64,000 bases of DNA from Nereida ignava (GCF_001049735.1 NZ_CVPC01000004.1:86215-150214), one strand, 5' to 3'; counted from the first letter of the stretch, positions 27,319 to 36,627 are shown. The notes: a model not told the origin generated them from the letters alone. Translations and numbers: made by a program.

Positions 27319-27756
27319 TTACTTAGATGTGGCTTTTTTCGTTGCCGCAGTCGCATCAGCAGTCGCTTTTTTAACTGCTGCTGTTGTCTCGTCCGACATG
27401 TCTTTGCCAGCAGCCAAAACCAACTCGACTGTTTCTATCTGAACTTTTTTCGCAACTTCTGCGAAAGCTGCCATGTATTCAGCAGAGGCTTCTGCAGAAG
27501 CAGAGGCGAAATCTGTCATCGCTTTTGCGTAATCAGCAGGCTCGGCTTGTGCTTTGGTAACACCAGAAAGCTTAGTCAGCGTTTCTTTGGTCCATTTTGC
27601 AGAAATCTCGGAAGATTGGTCTGCTGCACTCAATGCAACTGCGGAAAGTTTTTCAGACAATGAAGCCTGCGTTTTGAACGCGTCTGTCATTGCGGATGTA
27701 TCCACAGGGAATGCGCCCATCATGTCTTTCATTGCGGCTGTGAAATCTTGTGCCAT
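27319..27756 (-). CDS. phaP: Phasin (polymer granule-coating protein)
   Basis: The 145-residue, Ala/Lys/Glu-rich amphipathic helical protein has FTAAMKDMMGAF at the N-terminus, repeated AKAMTDFASASAEASAEYM helices and an Ala/Lys/Thr tail (AATKKATSK), typical of phasin_2 family proteins. It coats polyhydroxyalkanoate granules. It lies between phaR and phaC with its own terminator and an upstream region carrying two PhaR-type boxes, so it is likely transcribed alone and repressed by PhaR. Confidence 0.9.
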   Translation of the reverse strand: MAQDFTAAMKDMMGAFPVDTSAMTDAFKTQASLSEKLSAVALSAADQSSEISAKWTKETLTKLSGVTKAQAEPADYAKAMTDFASASAEASAEYMAAFAEVAKKVQIETVELVLAAGKDMSDETTAAVKKATADATAATKKATSK

Positions 27757-27825
27757 TGGTCATACCTCTTAAATTCGCCAGCAAGACAACCCTGCTGTTT
27801 TCTGCGTCTGTAGTATTGATACATG

Positions 27826-27862
27826 CTGCATCGCAGCAAATCAAGCTTTTTCTGCAATGCAG
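27826..27862. promoter_or_regulatory. Two PhaR operator boxes upstream of phaP
   Basis: Two perfect copies of CTGC-N3-GCAG occur 26 bases apart: CTGCATCGCAG (27826-27836) and CTGCAATGCAG (27852-27862), 70-106 bases before the phasin start. CTGC-N3/4-GCAG is the box I recall as described for PhaR in Paracoccus denitrificans. Two hits in 37 bases are very unlikely by chance. Confidence 0.7.
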
Positions 27863-27936
27863 CATTGGACAAAAAAGAGGTTAACAATCAAAGAACTAGC
27901 GAAACGCAGCCCCAAGGCAGGCTTCAGATGCGTAAA

Positions 27937-29772
27937 TTATTTTGGCAGCACATATGTCCCCGGCGCGTCACAAATCACTTTGTGAGTCGCCTCGCCAGGC
28001 ATACGCGCCTTGCACATCTTGCCGGAACGGGTTGCCAGCCAATCGCCCCACGTCGGCCACCACGAAGATTTCGGCGTGAACTCGGCCGCCTCTTGCCACG
28101 CTTCGGCGGTGCCTGACATGTCAGGATTTAGGTAGTGCCCATATTTGTTGCGGCTCACCGGATTGATGATGCCCGCGATATGTCCTGACTGGGACAGAAT
28201 GAACGTTTTGTCTGTGCTGCCCATCTTCTGAATGCCGGCATAGCTGGATTTCCACGCAGCAATATGATCGGTCTCACAAGCAATGGCGCAAACAGGGACC
28301 GTCACATCGCTGATGTGAAGGGTTTCGCCCAACAGCTCAAACCCAGTTGAGGCAAACTCATCGCGCTGGCACAGGCCGCGCAAATACTGGATCGCCATCT
28401 TGCCCGGAAGGTTGGTGCTATCGCCGTTCCAATAAAGTAGATCGAACGCGGGCGGGGCCTCGCCCAACATGTAACTGCGGATCGCCGGACGATAAATCAG
28501 ATCGTTCGAACGCAGATAGCTGAACGTGCGGGACATGTAATAGCTGTCCAAAATGCCGTCTTTGCTGCACTGGTATTCAATACCGTCAACAAAATCATCG
28601 TTAAGGAAAACACCCACTTCACCACGATCAGAAAAATCCGTGAGGGTCGTGAAAAAGCTAGCCGCGTTCACCGACGTATCGCCGCGCTTTTTCAGCAATG
28701 ACAAAGTCAACGACAGCGTGGTCCCCGCGATACAGTACCCGACAGCATTGACCGATTTGACATCACAAATTTGCTTAACCTGCTCGATGGCTGTCAAATA
28801 CCCGCTCTCGACATACTCCTCCATCCCGACGTCTGCATAGCTGTCATCTGGGTTTACCCATGAGACAACGAACAGCGTAAACCCTTGATCGACGATCCAT
28901 TTGATCAGGCTGTTTTGCTCTTTCAGATCGAGAATATAGAACTTGTTAATCCAAGGCGGAAAGATGATCAGTGGCGTCTCATGAACCTCGTCTGTGGTCG
29001 GCGTGTATTGGATCAGCTCAAACATGCGGTTACGAAAAACCACCTTACCTTGGGATGTTCCGAGGTTTTCACCAACCGTGAATGCATTTTTGTCCGCAAG
29101 CGTAACCAGAAGATCACCGTCGTTTGCCTCAATATCGCGCACCAAATTTTCCAGGCCTTGCACCAGCGAGGCACCATCGGTTTCCACCGCACGCTCAAGC
29201 GCATCTGGGTTGGTCTGCAAAAAGTTCGTGGGCGCCATCATATCCACAATTTGCTGAGTGAAATATGACACGCGCTTGCGGTCTTCGGGGGCCAACCCAT
29301 CAAGCGCGTCAACCGCATCAGACATCGCTTGTGCGTTCATCATGTATTGTTGCTTGATGAAGTTAAAATACGGATGGCTCTGCCACAGCGGGTTGGAGAA
29401 CCTGCCATCAGAAGGGGTCTCGTCGGCTGGTGCTTCAAGCTTTCCTGCCGCCAGCGCACTCTGCGCCTCAACGAAATGCGCCATTGATTTGCCCCAAAAG
29501 GCAACCTGCTGTTCAAACAGTTTTGATGGATCACGAACCGCCTCGCTCCAAAAACTGGCAGCGGCCTTCAACATCAAGTCTTGGCCCGGCCCCTCAAGCG
29601 AGGGATTTACCTGCCGCTTGTGCTGCACTGCAGCAGTGAGCCGTTTGGACAATTCTTCGACTTTCGATAGGTTTTGCGCAAGTTTTGTTGAGTGCCCACC
29701 AACCAAAAGGTCATTTGGTCGATCGATTGTTTCAGAAGGACCCCCACTGATAGAAGTTTCTTTGGTTGTCAT
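27937..29772 (-). CDS. phaC: Class I polyhydroxyalkanoate synthase
   Basis: PhaC polymerises 3-hydroxyacyl-CoA into storage polyester at the granule surface. The 611-residue product has the long N-terminal domain, then an alpha/beta hydrolase core with the lipase-like box GYCIAG holding nucleophile Cys347, acid Asp502 (CETDHIAAWKS) and base His531 (SGHIAG). The PPWINKFYILDL block typical of class I synthases is present. It is transcribed toward phaP and divergent from phaZ, the standard Rhodobacterales arrangement. Confidence 0.95.
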   Translation of the reverse strand: MTTKETSISGGPSETIDRPNDLLVGGHSTKLAQNLSKVEELSKRLTAAVQHKRQVNPSLEGPGQDLMLKAAASFWSEAVRDPSKLFEQQVAFWGKSMAHFVEAQSALAAGKLEAPADETPSDGRFSNPLWQSHPYFNFIKQQYMMNAQAMSDAVDALDGLAPEDRKRVSYFTQQIVDMMAPTNFLQTNPDALERAVETDGASLVQGLENLVRDIEANDGDLLVTLADKNAFTVGENLGTSQGKVVFRNRMFELIQYTPTTDEVHETPLIIFPPWINKFYILDLKEQNSLIKWIVDQGFTLFVVSWVNPDDSYADVGMEEYVESGYLTAIEQVKQICDVKSVNAVGYCIAGTTLSLTLSLLKKRGDTSVNAASFFTTLTDFSDRGEVGVFLNDDFVDGIEYQCSKDGILDSYYMSRTFSYLRSNDLIYRPAIRSYMLGEAPPAFDLLYWNGDSTNLPGKMAIQYLRGLCQRDEFASTGFELLGETLHISDVTVPVCAIACETDHIAAWKSSYAGIQKMGSTDKTFILSQSGHIAGIINPVSRNKYGHYLNPDMSGTAEAWQEAAEFTPKSSWWPTWGDWLATRSGKMCKARMPGEATHKVICDAPGTYVLPK

Positions 29773-29792
29773 ATCGATCTAAGCCCCATACC

Positions 29793-29804
29793 GTGCAGTC
29801 GCAG
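29793..29804. promoter_or_regulatory. PhaR-box-like site between phaC and phaZ
   Basis: GTGC-AGTC-GCAG differs by one base from CTGC-N4-GCAG and lies in the 121-base divergent phaC/phaZ spacer, where PhaR sites would be expected. A single imperfect match is weak on its own. Confidence 0.35.
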
Positions 29805-29893
29805 CATAACACATGCTTTGTTCCCAAAGCAGCCCCACTATGTGTTACCATACATCAACGTAGCGCATGCGTGAACCGATGCAGGAGACGAAC

Positions 29894-31165
29894 ATGAAAT
29901 ATATGGCAATGTATGACTGGATGGAGACGGTTCGAAACACCAACCAGTGGCTTGGTGCATCCGCGCGCGCCCTTACATCCTACCCTGCAACGGCCGCCAT
30001 GCCCAACCCGATGCTGGACTGGGTCCGTGCATGGGGCGAAGTTACCGAACGCAGTTTTTCGCGCATGACCGTCAAACCTGACTGGGACATCGCGCATTTC
30101 ACCAACGCAAAAGGCCAAGACCGTCTGGTTGAGCCACGTGTCGTCATGGCGCGCGATTTTGGTGATCTGCTACACTTTCATATTCCCGGTCGCAAAAAGA
30201 AACGCCACAAAGTGCTGCTCGCCGCGCCAATGTCCGGCCACTATGCAACATTGCTGCGATCAACTGTTTTGAGCCTGCTGCCTGATTGCGAGGTCTACAT
30301 CACAGATTGGCACAACGCCCGCGACATTCCCGTCAGCGCGGGTAAGTTCGATGTGGAAGACTACACGCTCTATCTGGCGGACTTTATGCGCGAACTTGGG
30401 CCAGAAACACACGTGGTTGCGGTGTGTCAGCCCGTACCGCTTGCGCTAGCGGCAACGGCTTATCTTGCACAAGAAAACCCAGACGCACAGCCAGCCAGCC
30501 TGACTTTGATCGGCGGGCCTGTGGATCCTGATGCAAACCCAACTGATGTGACGGACTTTGGCCACTCGGTCTCAATGGGGCAGTTGCATGAAACAATGAT
30601 CCAGCGGGTCGGTTTCAAATACAAAGGTGTTGGGCGCAAAGTATACCCCGGCTTACTGCAGCTTTCGTCGTTCATCTCGATGAACCTTGAAAAGCACGCA
30701 GCAGCATTTGGCGATCAAATCGCCCGCGTTGCCCGCGACGAGGCCGGAGACCACGACAAGCATAACGTATTTTATGACGAATACCTTGCCGTCATGGACA
30801 TGACCGCCGAGTTTTACCTTTCAACGGTTGAACGCATTTTCAAAGAACGCGAAATTGCACGTAACTGTTTCACGGTGAACAGCACGAAAGTAGACATCAG
30901 CAAGATCACCGATGTTGCTGTCAAAATCGTGGAAGGCGAGAACGACGACATTTCAGGGCCTGGGCAATGTCTTGCTGCTCTCGATTTATTGACTGGCCTG
31001 CCTGATGCGAAAAAGGCTAGTCATTTGGAGCCAGGCGCAGGTCACTATGGCATTTTTGCAGGCCGCAAATGGCGCGAGAATATCCGTCCGTTGGTCATCG
31101 ATTTTATGGCCAGCAACGCACGAACAACGAGTACTGACGCTGCAAATTCGAACTCTGCGGCTTAA
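29894..31165 (+). CDS. phaZ: Intracellular polyhydroxybutyrate depolymerase
   Basis: The enzyme mobilises stored polymer to 3-hydroxybutyrate units. The 423-residue protein belongs to the PhaZ1-type family, which uses a catalytic Cys, here about residue 178 in VVAVCQPVP, in an alpha/beta hydrolase core. APMSGHYATLLR (oxyanion region) and a C-terminal His in EPGAGHYGIFAG complete the fold. The start at ATG 29894 is fixed by GCAGGAGAC seven bases upstream; an in-frame ATG lies at 29867. It is divergent from phaC. Confidence 0.92.
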   Translation: MKYMAMYDWMETVRNTNQWLGASARALTSYPATAAMPNPMLDWVRAWGEVTERSFSRMTVKPDWDIAHFTNAKGQDRLVEPRVVMARDFGDLLHFHIPGRKKKRHKVLLAAPMSGHYATLLRSTVLSLLPDCEVYITDWHNARDIPVSAGKFDVEDYTLYLADFMRELGPETHVVAVCQPVPLALAATAYLAQENPDAQPASLTLIGGPVDPDANPTDVTDFGHSVSMGQLHETMIQRVGFKYKGVGRKVYPGLLQLSSFISMNLEKHAAAFGDQIARVARDEAGDHDKHNVFYDEYLAVMDMTAEFYLSTVERIFKEREIARNCFTVNSTKVDISKITDVAVKIVEGENDDISGPGQCLAALDLLTGLPDAKKASHLEPGAGHYGIFAGRKWRENIRPLVIDFMASNARTTSTDAANSNSAA

Positions 31166-31183
31166 CTTTAAACGGGGTCATTC

Positions 31184-31762
31184 ATGACTAGTGATGTAAC
31201 GCTCAGCTGCAGCTGCGGCGCGCTTTCGGCAAAACTGTTAAATGTGAGACCGCAACACGGCTTTCATGCCTCCTGTGATTGCGATGATTGCCACGCCACC
31301 AACAATCACCACGGCGTACATGACCCCAAAGATACGGCGATTGATCTTTATCAAACCAGCCCGTCAAACCTGAAAATCCTATCGGGTGGTGAGAACCTGA
31401 GTGTGCTGCGGCTTCATAAATCCGGCGGGCTGCTGCGCTGGTATGCGAAATGCTGCGACACACCGATGTATAACACCATGGCCAGCCCGAAGCTGCCCGT
31501 GGTGGGCGTTGTTGCAAGCAATGTTGATAACCCGGAAGCGCTTGGCCCTGTGCGCGCACAAGGTTTTGTTAAAAAGGACGGAAAAACCACGCATAAGAAT
31601 ATGGTCGGAATGCTGAGCCGAATGATTGGCCGCATGGCCCGTGAGCGTATCTCGGGAAGGTGGCGTGACACGCCCTTTTTCGACGCATCCACGATGGAAC
31701 CGGTTGTTACACCCTATACTCTTACCGCAGACGAACGCACCGCTGCCTACCAACCAAGATAA
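31184..31762 (+). CDS. GFA-like/DUF6151-type zinc-binding protein
   Basis: The 192-residue protein begins with LSCSCGALSAKL and has HASCDCDDCHA and a later KCCDTPMYNT. This cysteine spacing (CxC, CxCxxC, CC) recalls the zinc sites of the GFA (glutathione-dependent formaldehyde-activating enzyme) fold. I associate it with DUF6151, from memory. It follows phaZ by 18 bases on the same strand and may be co-transcribed. No activity can be assigned. Confidence 0.7.
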   Translation: MTSDVTLSCSCGALSAKLLNVRPQHGFHASCDCDDCHATNNHHGVHDPKDTAIDLYQTSPSNLKILSGGENLSVLRLHKSGGLLRWYAKCCDTPMYNTMASPKLPVVGVVASNVDNPEALGPVRAQGFVKKDGKTTHKNMVGMLSRMIGRMARERISGRWRDTPFFDASTMEPVVTPYTLTADERTAAYQPR

Positions 31763-31772
31763 CGCGGGCGGC

Positions 31773-32480
31773 TTAAGCTGCCGTAGGCATGTTCATCCAG
31801 TCATAGAGTAGGTCAATGACCTCATCAGGTGTCTCAAGCGTCGGCAAGTGGCCCGCGTTTTCCAGCACGTGAAGCCGCGCGTTTACGATCAGCTCGGCCA
31901 TAAACGTGTGGCGTCGCACAGGACACAGCGCATCATGTTCGCCGCAAATGACCATGGTCGGCACATGTACACGGCGCAGGGTGCCTTGCTGGTCGCGGCG
32001 GCGCTGTAGCGCGCGAGACTGACGGATGAATACATCAGGCCCAAGGGTCCGCGCCATTTCCATCACCAGATCAAGCACATCTTGGCGTGCAGGACCCGGT
32101 GCTAAATAGTTGGGCTTCATTTCGTCGCGCATGACCTCAAGCAAACGGCCCGTTTTCGCCGCAACAATCTGCGGTTCGCGCATTGCAGCAACTTGAGGAA
32201 TTTCGGCAAGCGGGTTCGTATCCAGTAAGCAAAGCCGCGTGATCCGCTCGGGCGCGCGGCGCATCAACTCCATCGCGACGATGCCCCCCATCGACAGGCC
32301 CGCCAGTGCAAACCGGCGCGGCAGCAGATCAAGAAGCGCACCTGCGATATCCTCAACCCGCTCACCTTGTGTGATGGGCGCGACCATCACAGCATGTGTT
32401 GACGACATCGCCGCCAACTGCGGCCCAAACAGCCGCGCATCACACATCATACCGGGTAAAAATACAATTGGTTCGCTCAT
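31773..32480 (-). CDS. Alpha/beta-hydrolase, last gene of the LacI-linked operon
   Basis: The 235-residue alpha/beta hydrolase has nucleophile Ser in GLSMGGIVA (GxSxG), an oxyanion VFLPGMMCD near the start, and acid/base residues in GEHDALCP and NAGHLPTLE. It resembles small esterases or C-C bond hydrolases (MhpC/PcaD-like). Its ATG overlaps the stop of the MetE-like gene (ATGA), so the two are translationally coupled. This points to a hydrolytic step in the same pathway. Substrate unknown. Confidence 0.87.
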   Translation of the reverse strand: MSEPIVFLPGMMCDARLFGPQLAAMSSTHAVMVAPITQGERVEDIAGALLDLLPRRFALAGLSMGGIVAMELMRRAPERITRLCLLDTNPLAEIPQVAAMREPQIVAAKTGRLLEVMRDEMKPNYLAPGPARQDVLDLVMEMARTLGPDVFIRQSRALQRRRDQQGTLRRVHVPTMVICGEHDALCPVRRHTFMAELIVNARLHVLENAGHLPTLETPDEVIDLLYDWMNMPTAA

Positions 32481-33598
32481 GCGCTTTCCAACTTGGCTCC
32501 TTCACTAAGTGAACCAAGTTTTGCATATGCAATGTCCGGATCAACGGCACCAAAGCCCGCAAACGTGCCAAAGCCGCAGTCACTACCAGCGATCACACGG
32601 TCTGCACCGACGATATTGGTAAACTTGGCAATGCGTTCAGCAACCAGCTGGGGGTGCTCAACAAAGTTCGTCGTTGTGTCAACAACACCTGGTACCAAGA
32701 TTTTGCTGTCAGGGATTTCAGAGACGCGATCGCGGAACACTGTCCATTCGTGGGCGTGACGCGGGTTTGATGTTTCAAAAAGCAACTGATCAGCACCAAC
32801 CGACATTAGCGTGCTAAAGACCGTGTCCATATCAATGTCGCACACGTGCGGTCCCTCGTAGTTGCCCCAACAAATATGGACGCGGACACGTGACGGGTCG
32901 ATCCCTTCAAGGGCGTGGTTCAGCGCCTCAACGTGGCCCGCTGCGATTTTCAAAAACTCCGCATCGGTCAGGTCTTGGAACAGCATGTGGCGCGACAAGG
33001 CCAGATCAGGACAATCAAGCTGCAGGTACAGGCCCGCATCAACAATAGCGCGGTACTCAGCGCGCATTACATCCGCGAGCGCTGCCAAATAGGCCTCGCG
33101 CGTGGGGTAGTAGTCGTTTTGCAAAAAGAGGCTGATCACACCGGGGGACGCGGCATTCATAAAGCCCTCAGACGCGCCATGCTTTTGCATCGCGGCTTTC
33201 AGGTTTGCGATATCTTTAGCCAGATCATCAACAGGTTTGGCCTTCACCTCGCCCACACACATGGGGCGGTTATATGTAGGGGTGCCGCCACCTTGGGCTT
33301 GGCGCTCAAGAAACTTGGGAAACAGCTTCAAATCAGCAGGCGCATTGCGGGGGCTGTCACCGTCAAAGCCGGTGTAGCGATCTTTGACGTAGGTCGCATA
33401 GCTGATCTTGGATGTCTCACCATCACTGACGATATCAACGCCCGCGGCCACTTGGCGCGCAACTACATCATCGACTGCCTTTGTCATGCAGTTGTCAAAT
33501 GCGGCTTGATCGTATGGCTGTTCTTTTTCGCGGGCGAAAATGAAATCCACCACTTCTTGAACCCGCGGAAGTGAGCCTACGTGCGTTGTTTTAACCAT
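32477..33598 (-). CDS. Cobalamin-independent methionine-synthase-like (MetE C-terminal domain) protein
   Basis: The 373-residue protein is a stand-alone MetE-C/UROD-fold domain. It has the thiol-activating zinc ligands: His241 and Cys243 in HICWGNYEG, a Glu in LLFETSNPR (275) and Cys341 in GSDCGFG. The N-terminus TTHVGSLPR is typical. It is half the length of MetE and lacks the N-terminal duplication, so it is not a complete methionine synthase. Stand-alone members act as methyl or alkyl-thiol transferases on diverse substrates. It sits between a bicupin and an alpha/beta hydrolase in a LacI-linked operon, suggesting catabolic rather than biosynthetic methyl transfer. Confidence 0.85.
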   Translation of the reverse strand: MVKTTHVGSLPRVQEVVDFIFAREKEQPYDQAAFDNCMTKAVDDVVARQVAAGVDIVSDGETSKISYATYVKDRYTGFDGDSPRNAPADLKLFPKFLERQAQGGGTPTYNRPMCVGEVKAKPVDDLAKDIANLKAAMQKHGASEGFMNAASPGVISLFLQNDYYPTREAYLAALADVMRAEYRAIVDAGLYLQLDCPDLALSRHMLFQDLTDAEFLKIAAGHVEALNHALEGIDPSRVRVHICWGNYEGPHVCDIDMDTVFSTLMSVGADQLLFETSNPRHAHEWTVFRDRVSEIPDSKILVPGVVDTTTNFVEHPQLVAERIAKFTNIVGADRVIAGSDCGFGTFAGFGAVDPDIAYAKLGSLSEGAKLESA

Positions 33599-33639
33599 CT
33601 GATATCCCCAAAATTATTCAACGCCACACTAGGCATTTT

Positions 33640-33673
33640 GGCCCTGCCCTCAACCCGATAGTCGGGCAAGGCC
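33640..33673 (-). other. Intercistronic hairpin between bicupin and MetE-like genes
   Basis: GGCC-C-TGCCC pairs with GGGCA-A-GGCC (one mismatch) around 14 bases, within which CCCGA-TAG-TCGGG offers an alternative fold. No T-run follows, so it more likely stabilises or attenuates the operon message than ends it. Confidence 0.4.
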
Positions 33674-33680
33674 AATCATT

Positions 33681-34640
33681 TTACTGGACCCAAGTAAGGC
33701 CGGCAGCGTCATCCGTAGCACTCACACGGTAAAGCGCTGCCTCGCCTGTCATCGCAGGTGTGATGGTACGTGCTTTGTTGGGCGGAATAGCAAAAGTGTC
33801 CCCCGGGGCCAGAACCGTTTCAAAGCCTTCGACATTCACTTTCCAATGGCCGGTCATGCCCATAAGCACCTCATGCTTTTCCGTGGTGTATCCAGCATCA
33901 GGCAGGGAGCCGCGGCCAATCATGTCCACATCAAAGCCAGGCTTATCAATGAGCATCCCGTGCTCACCGATAACACGCGCGGGCTGTTTGTCCGCTAATG
34001 CAAGCATGTCGTAATACCGCGCCACATATCTCGGCACGACTTCGGATGTGGTGGGTTCAGGAAACGCAGCCAATTCCGCGTCACTCAGCACCGGCATCGG
34101 AACAACCCCATCAGGTAAAGTTTCCCCTTTTTTGGTGTCATAAAGACGTCCGTTGTCGCCCAGAACCAAACCGTGCGCACCCGCATCCTCAATGACTTGC
34201 GGCGCCCAAATTACGCCGCCGCCTGCATCATCACCGCCCAAGATGGCCATGATCATGCCGTAGTCGTCACCGATGTTTTCAAACCCGCGGAAAATACCTG
34301 TTGGAATATTAAAGATGTCGCCCGCTTCCAAAGTGACTTCACCTGCATCACCCCAACGGCCCCAGAAAAAGCGCCACTTGCCTTTAAGGACAAAGAAAAC
34401 CTCTGCAGTGCGGTGGCTGTGCAGAGAGTTGCGGCACTTAGGCGGCTGTCCGGCAGCACCGATGTTAAAGCCGATCTGATCAGAAATATGGACGTGCTGG
34501 TCGGCGCTTTCAGACACGCCGCCCCCAATGATTGTGAAATTCTCTTTTTGATCAGAACCCGGCGTATGTGCATCAATAAATGCGGTCCGGCAGGGTTTAA
34601 GTTCGCCGTAGCGAACGATGCGATCTGACAAATCAGTCAT
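33681..34640 (-). CDS. Bicupin protein
   Basis: The 319-residue protein has two cupin barrels. The first carries a metal-site pattern SLHSHRTAEVFFVLKGKWRFFWG and EAGDIFNIPTGIFRGFEN. The second has GYTTEKHEVLMGMTGHWKVNVEG and LAPGDTFAIPPNKAR. Bicupins include dioxygenases, decarboxylases and isomerases, and the metal-binding histidines appear clearer in the first barrel. It starts 29 bases after the stop of the double-SnoaL gene in the same operon. I cannot assign a substrate. Confidence 0.83.
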   Translation of the reverse strand: MTDLSDRIVRYGELKPCRTAFIDAHTPGSDQKENFTIIGGGVSESADQHVHISDQIGFNIGAAGQPPKCRNSLHSHRTAEVFFVLKGKWRFFWGRWGDAGEVTLEAGDIFNIPTGIFRGFENIGDDYGMIMAILGGDDAGGGVIWAPQVIEDAGAHGLVLGDNGRLYDTKKGETLPDGVVPMPVLSDAELAAFPEPTTSEVVPRYVARYYDMLALADKQPARVIGEHGMLIDKPGFDVDMIGRGSLPDAGYTTEKHEVLMGMTGHWKVNVEGFETVLAPGDTFAIPPNKARTITPAMTGEAALYRVSATDDAAGLTWVQ

Positions 34641-34669
34641 GTTGGTCTTCCCGTAGTATAGTGGCTGGC

Positions 34670-35620
34670 TCAGCCTTGGTGTTTCAAAATTTGCGCCCAG
34701 ATGGCGACTTCATCAATCAGCGTCCACTCGCGGCGCAGGCCCCAAGGCCCGTATTCCACGTGGGTGATGCCCATCACGTGGACCGGCGCACCGGTGGGTT
34801 TTCCGAACATGCCCCATCCGTCGTGTTTGCCGTCCAGTGACCAGCGCACCGCGGCACGTGGCGGCATCATCGGATCTTCGCGACCGATAACGTGGTTCAG
34901 TTTGAATTCTGCAGAAGGGAACGCAGAGCGAAGCCCAAGCCAGAATGCATCAGCAAACTCGTGGCTGTGACCTTTCTTATTGCCCGCGTATTCAAGCTGT
35001 GCGCCGCGATCATATTCACGACTGATTACGCTGAATTCTGCGCGCATCATCCGCTCGATGAGACTGGCGGTCTTAGCGCCCCATTCATTGTCGTTGCCGC
35101 GTCCAAGGTAGGGACCGTCTTCGTCAATCGCAGGGGTGAACGGCGTCATCTCGTTCAAACGCTCGGCTGCAAATTCCCGTGGCTCATAGCCAAGTTGCCG
35201 TACAATGCCGCCATTATCGCGGATCAGCCATTCGTCAGAGATCATGTTGTCTTGAGCAAAACAGTCTGCCAGCGCGAGGCTAACCACCTTGCGGCCCGTA
35301 GGCGCGCCGAATGCGCCGTCCCCAAGATGCGTCGCCGTTGAGCGGATCCGGTGAGACGACAACATCCCCTCTTCCGGCGTGCCGCACCAAATTACGTCTT
35401 CCCCGAGCAAAGTACGATCAGGAAACTGAACCAGCGTTGCCATCGTCGCCGCCGTCGCACCCTTTTCACCGCGCGCAAACACACCGGGCATCCGGACGTA
35501 GACATCAGGGTGGTAATAGCGCTCCATCGCTTCGCCCAGGCCGCGATCTTCCCAAACCTCTTTGGTAATGCCGATGATATAATCAGGGAAATCTTTGAAT
35601 TTATTGTCGAAGCCGCGCAT
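34670..35620 (-). CDS. Double SnoaL-like (NTF2-fold) protein
   Basis: The 316-residue protein appears to be two SnoaL/NTF2-like domains in tandem. The first (about 12-150) has MERYYHPDVYVRMPG and SHRIRSTATHLG. The second (about 180-312) has ISREYDRGAQLEYAGNK and AAVRWSLDGKHDGWGMFGKPTG and ends in YGPWGLRREWTLIDEVAIW. SnoaL-type domains act as hydratases, isomerases or cyclases without cofactor. Its ATG overlaps the LacI-regulator stop by one base. It is related in plan to the product at 37590-38576 but clearly divergent from it. Confidence 0.78.
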   Translation of the reverse strand: MRGFDNKFKDFPDYIIGITKEVWEDRGLGEAMERYYHPDVYVRMPGVFARGEKGATAATMATLVQFPDRTLLGEDVIWCGTPEEGMLSSHRIRSTATHLGDGAFGAPTGRKVVSLALADCFAQDNMISDEWLIRDNGGIVRQLGYEPREFAAERLNEMTPFTPAIDEDGPYLGRGNDNEWGAKTASLIERMMRAEFSVISREYDRGAQLEYAGNKKGHSHEFADAFWLGLRSAFPSAEFKLNHVIGREDPMMPPRAAVRWSLDGKHDGWGMFGKPTGAPVHVMGITHVEYGPWGLRREWTLIDEVAIWAQILKHQG

Positions 35621-36627
35621 CAGTTTTCCTTTGGTACTTTGGCTGAAGTTCTGACCACGAGGGGTCCATCAATTGTAATTTGATCTGCAGAGGCATCTGC
35701 GTCCTCAATCATCGCTAAAAGAGTGTCGACGGTTGCATGAACCATACGGTTTACGGGCTGACGAAGGGTCGTCAGCTCATACGCCCCCCACGCCGCCATG
35801 GAGACATCATCATATCCAACGATCGAAACATCATTTGGCACAGATATCTTCATTGCACCGCGCAAATGATCCATCACTGCGAACGCCATGTGATCATTAC
35901 CCACAAAAATTGCGTCGCAACCGTGCTCGCTCACAAGAGTTTCTGCCGCCTCAGCCGCAGTATCACGGCGGTACATCCCATCAATCTGATGCACCAGCTC
36001 TGATCCCGCCGCTTGTAGCCCACTTGCAAAGCCCTGCGCGCGGTCTTGGCCCGTGATCGAGCCCATCCAACCCGAAATATGACCGATCCGCCGATGCCCG
36101 CCTTTAACGAGAAACGACGCAATCTTGGCCGCACCTTGAAGGTTGTCGCTGGTGACCTGAGCCAATGCACCGCCCCGTTGACCACGGTTAAAAAGGACCA
36201 GTGGGATACCAGCAGCAGCGCATCTATTGGTCAGCTCGTCACTGATGCCCACGCTTGCAGCGATGATGCCGTCCACCTGATAATCCATTAACTGATCAAA
36301 AGTCTGTTTGACCTCTTCGCCGCGGCCTTTGGTTGTAAATATCAAGATGTGGTAACCTTGCTCTTTGAGCACATTACTAAGCCGCTCAAGCGCATCTGGA
36401 TAAAACTGATTATCAAGGTAAGCCACGACCAACCCGATGATCTTTGAGCGCCCCGTAATTAACCCGCGCGCCAACCTATTGGGCCGGTATCCAAGGGCAT
36501 CAGCGGCGCTGCGTACTTTGTCTTGGGTCGCCTTGCTGGCGCTGGCACCACTGAAAACGCGGCTGACAGCAGACTGGCTTACACCCGCCCGCTGCGCCAC
36601 ATCAAACGAGGTGACTTTACCCTTCAT
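35620..36627 (-). CDS. LacI-family transcriptional regulator inside the operon
   Basis: The 335-residue regulator has the LacI headpiece (VTSFDVAQRAGVSQSAVSRVFSG with hinge YRPNRLARGL) and a sugar-binding-like core (IIGLVVAYLDNQFYPDALE, IFVGNDHMAFAV). The start at ATG 36627 gives the standard N-terminus; the frame is open to 36651. It lies second in the operon, 25 bases after the SDR stop, and overlaps the double-SnoaL gene. A LacI-type operator sits at the operon promoter, so autoregulation is likely. The ligand may be the pathway substrate. Confidence 0.92.
   Translation of the reverse strand: MKGKVTSFDVAQRAGVSQSAVSRVFSGASASKATQDKVRSAADALGYRPNRLARGLITGRSKIIGLVVAYLDNQFYPDALERLSNVLKEQGYHILIFTTKGRGEEVKQTFDQLMDYQVDGIIAASVGISDELTNRCAAAGIPLVLFNRGQRGGALAQVTSDNLQGAAKIASFLVKGGHRRIGHISGWMGSITGQDRAQGFASGLQAAGSELVHQIDGMYRRDTAAEAAETLVSEHGCDAIFVGNDHMAFAVMDHLRGAMKISVPNDVSIVGYDDVSMAAWGAYELTTLRQPVNRMVHATVDTLLAMIEDADASADQITIDGPLVVRTSAKVPKEN

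Noticed and set aside
29623..29633. Third CTGC-N3-GCAG match (CTGCACTGCAG) inside phaC
   Set aside because: It lies within coding sequence. About one such match per window is expected by chance, so I do not call it an operator, though it is only about 140 bases from the phaC start.
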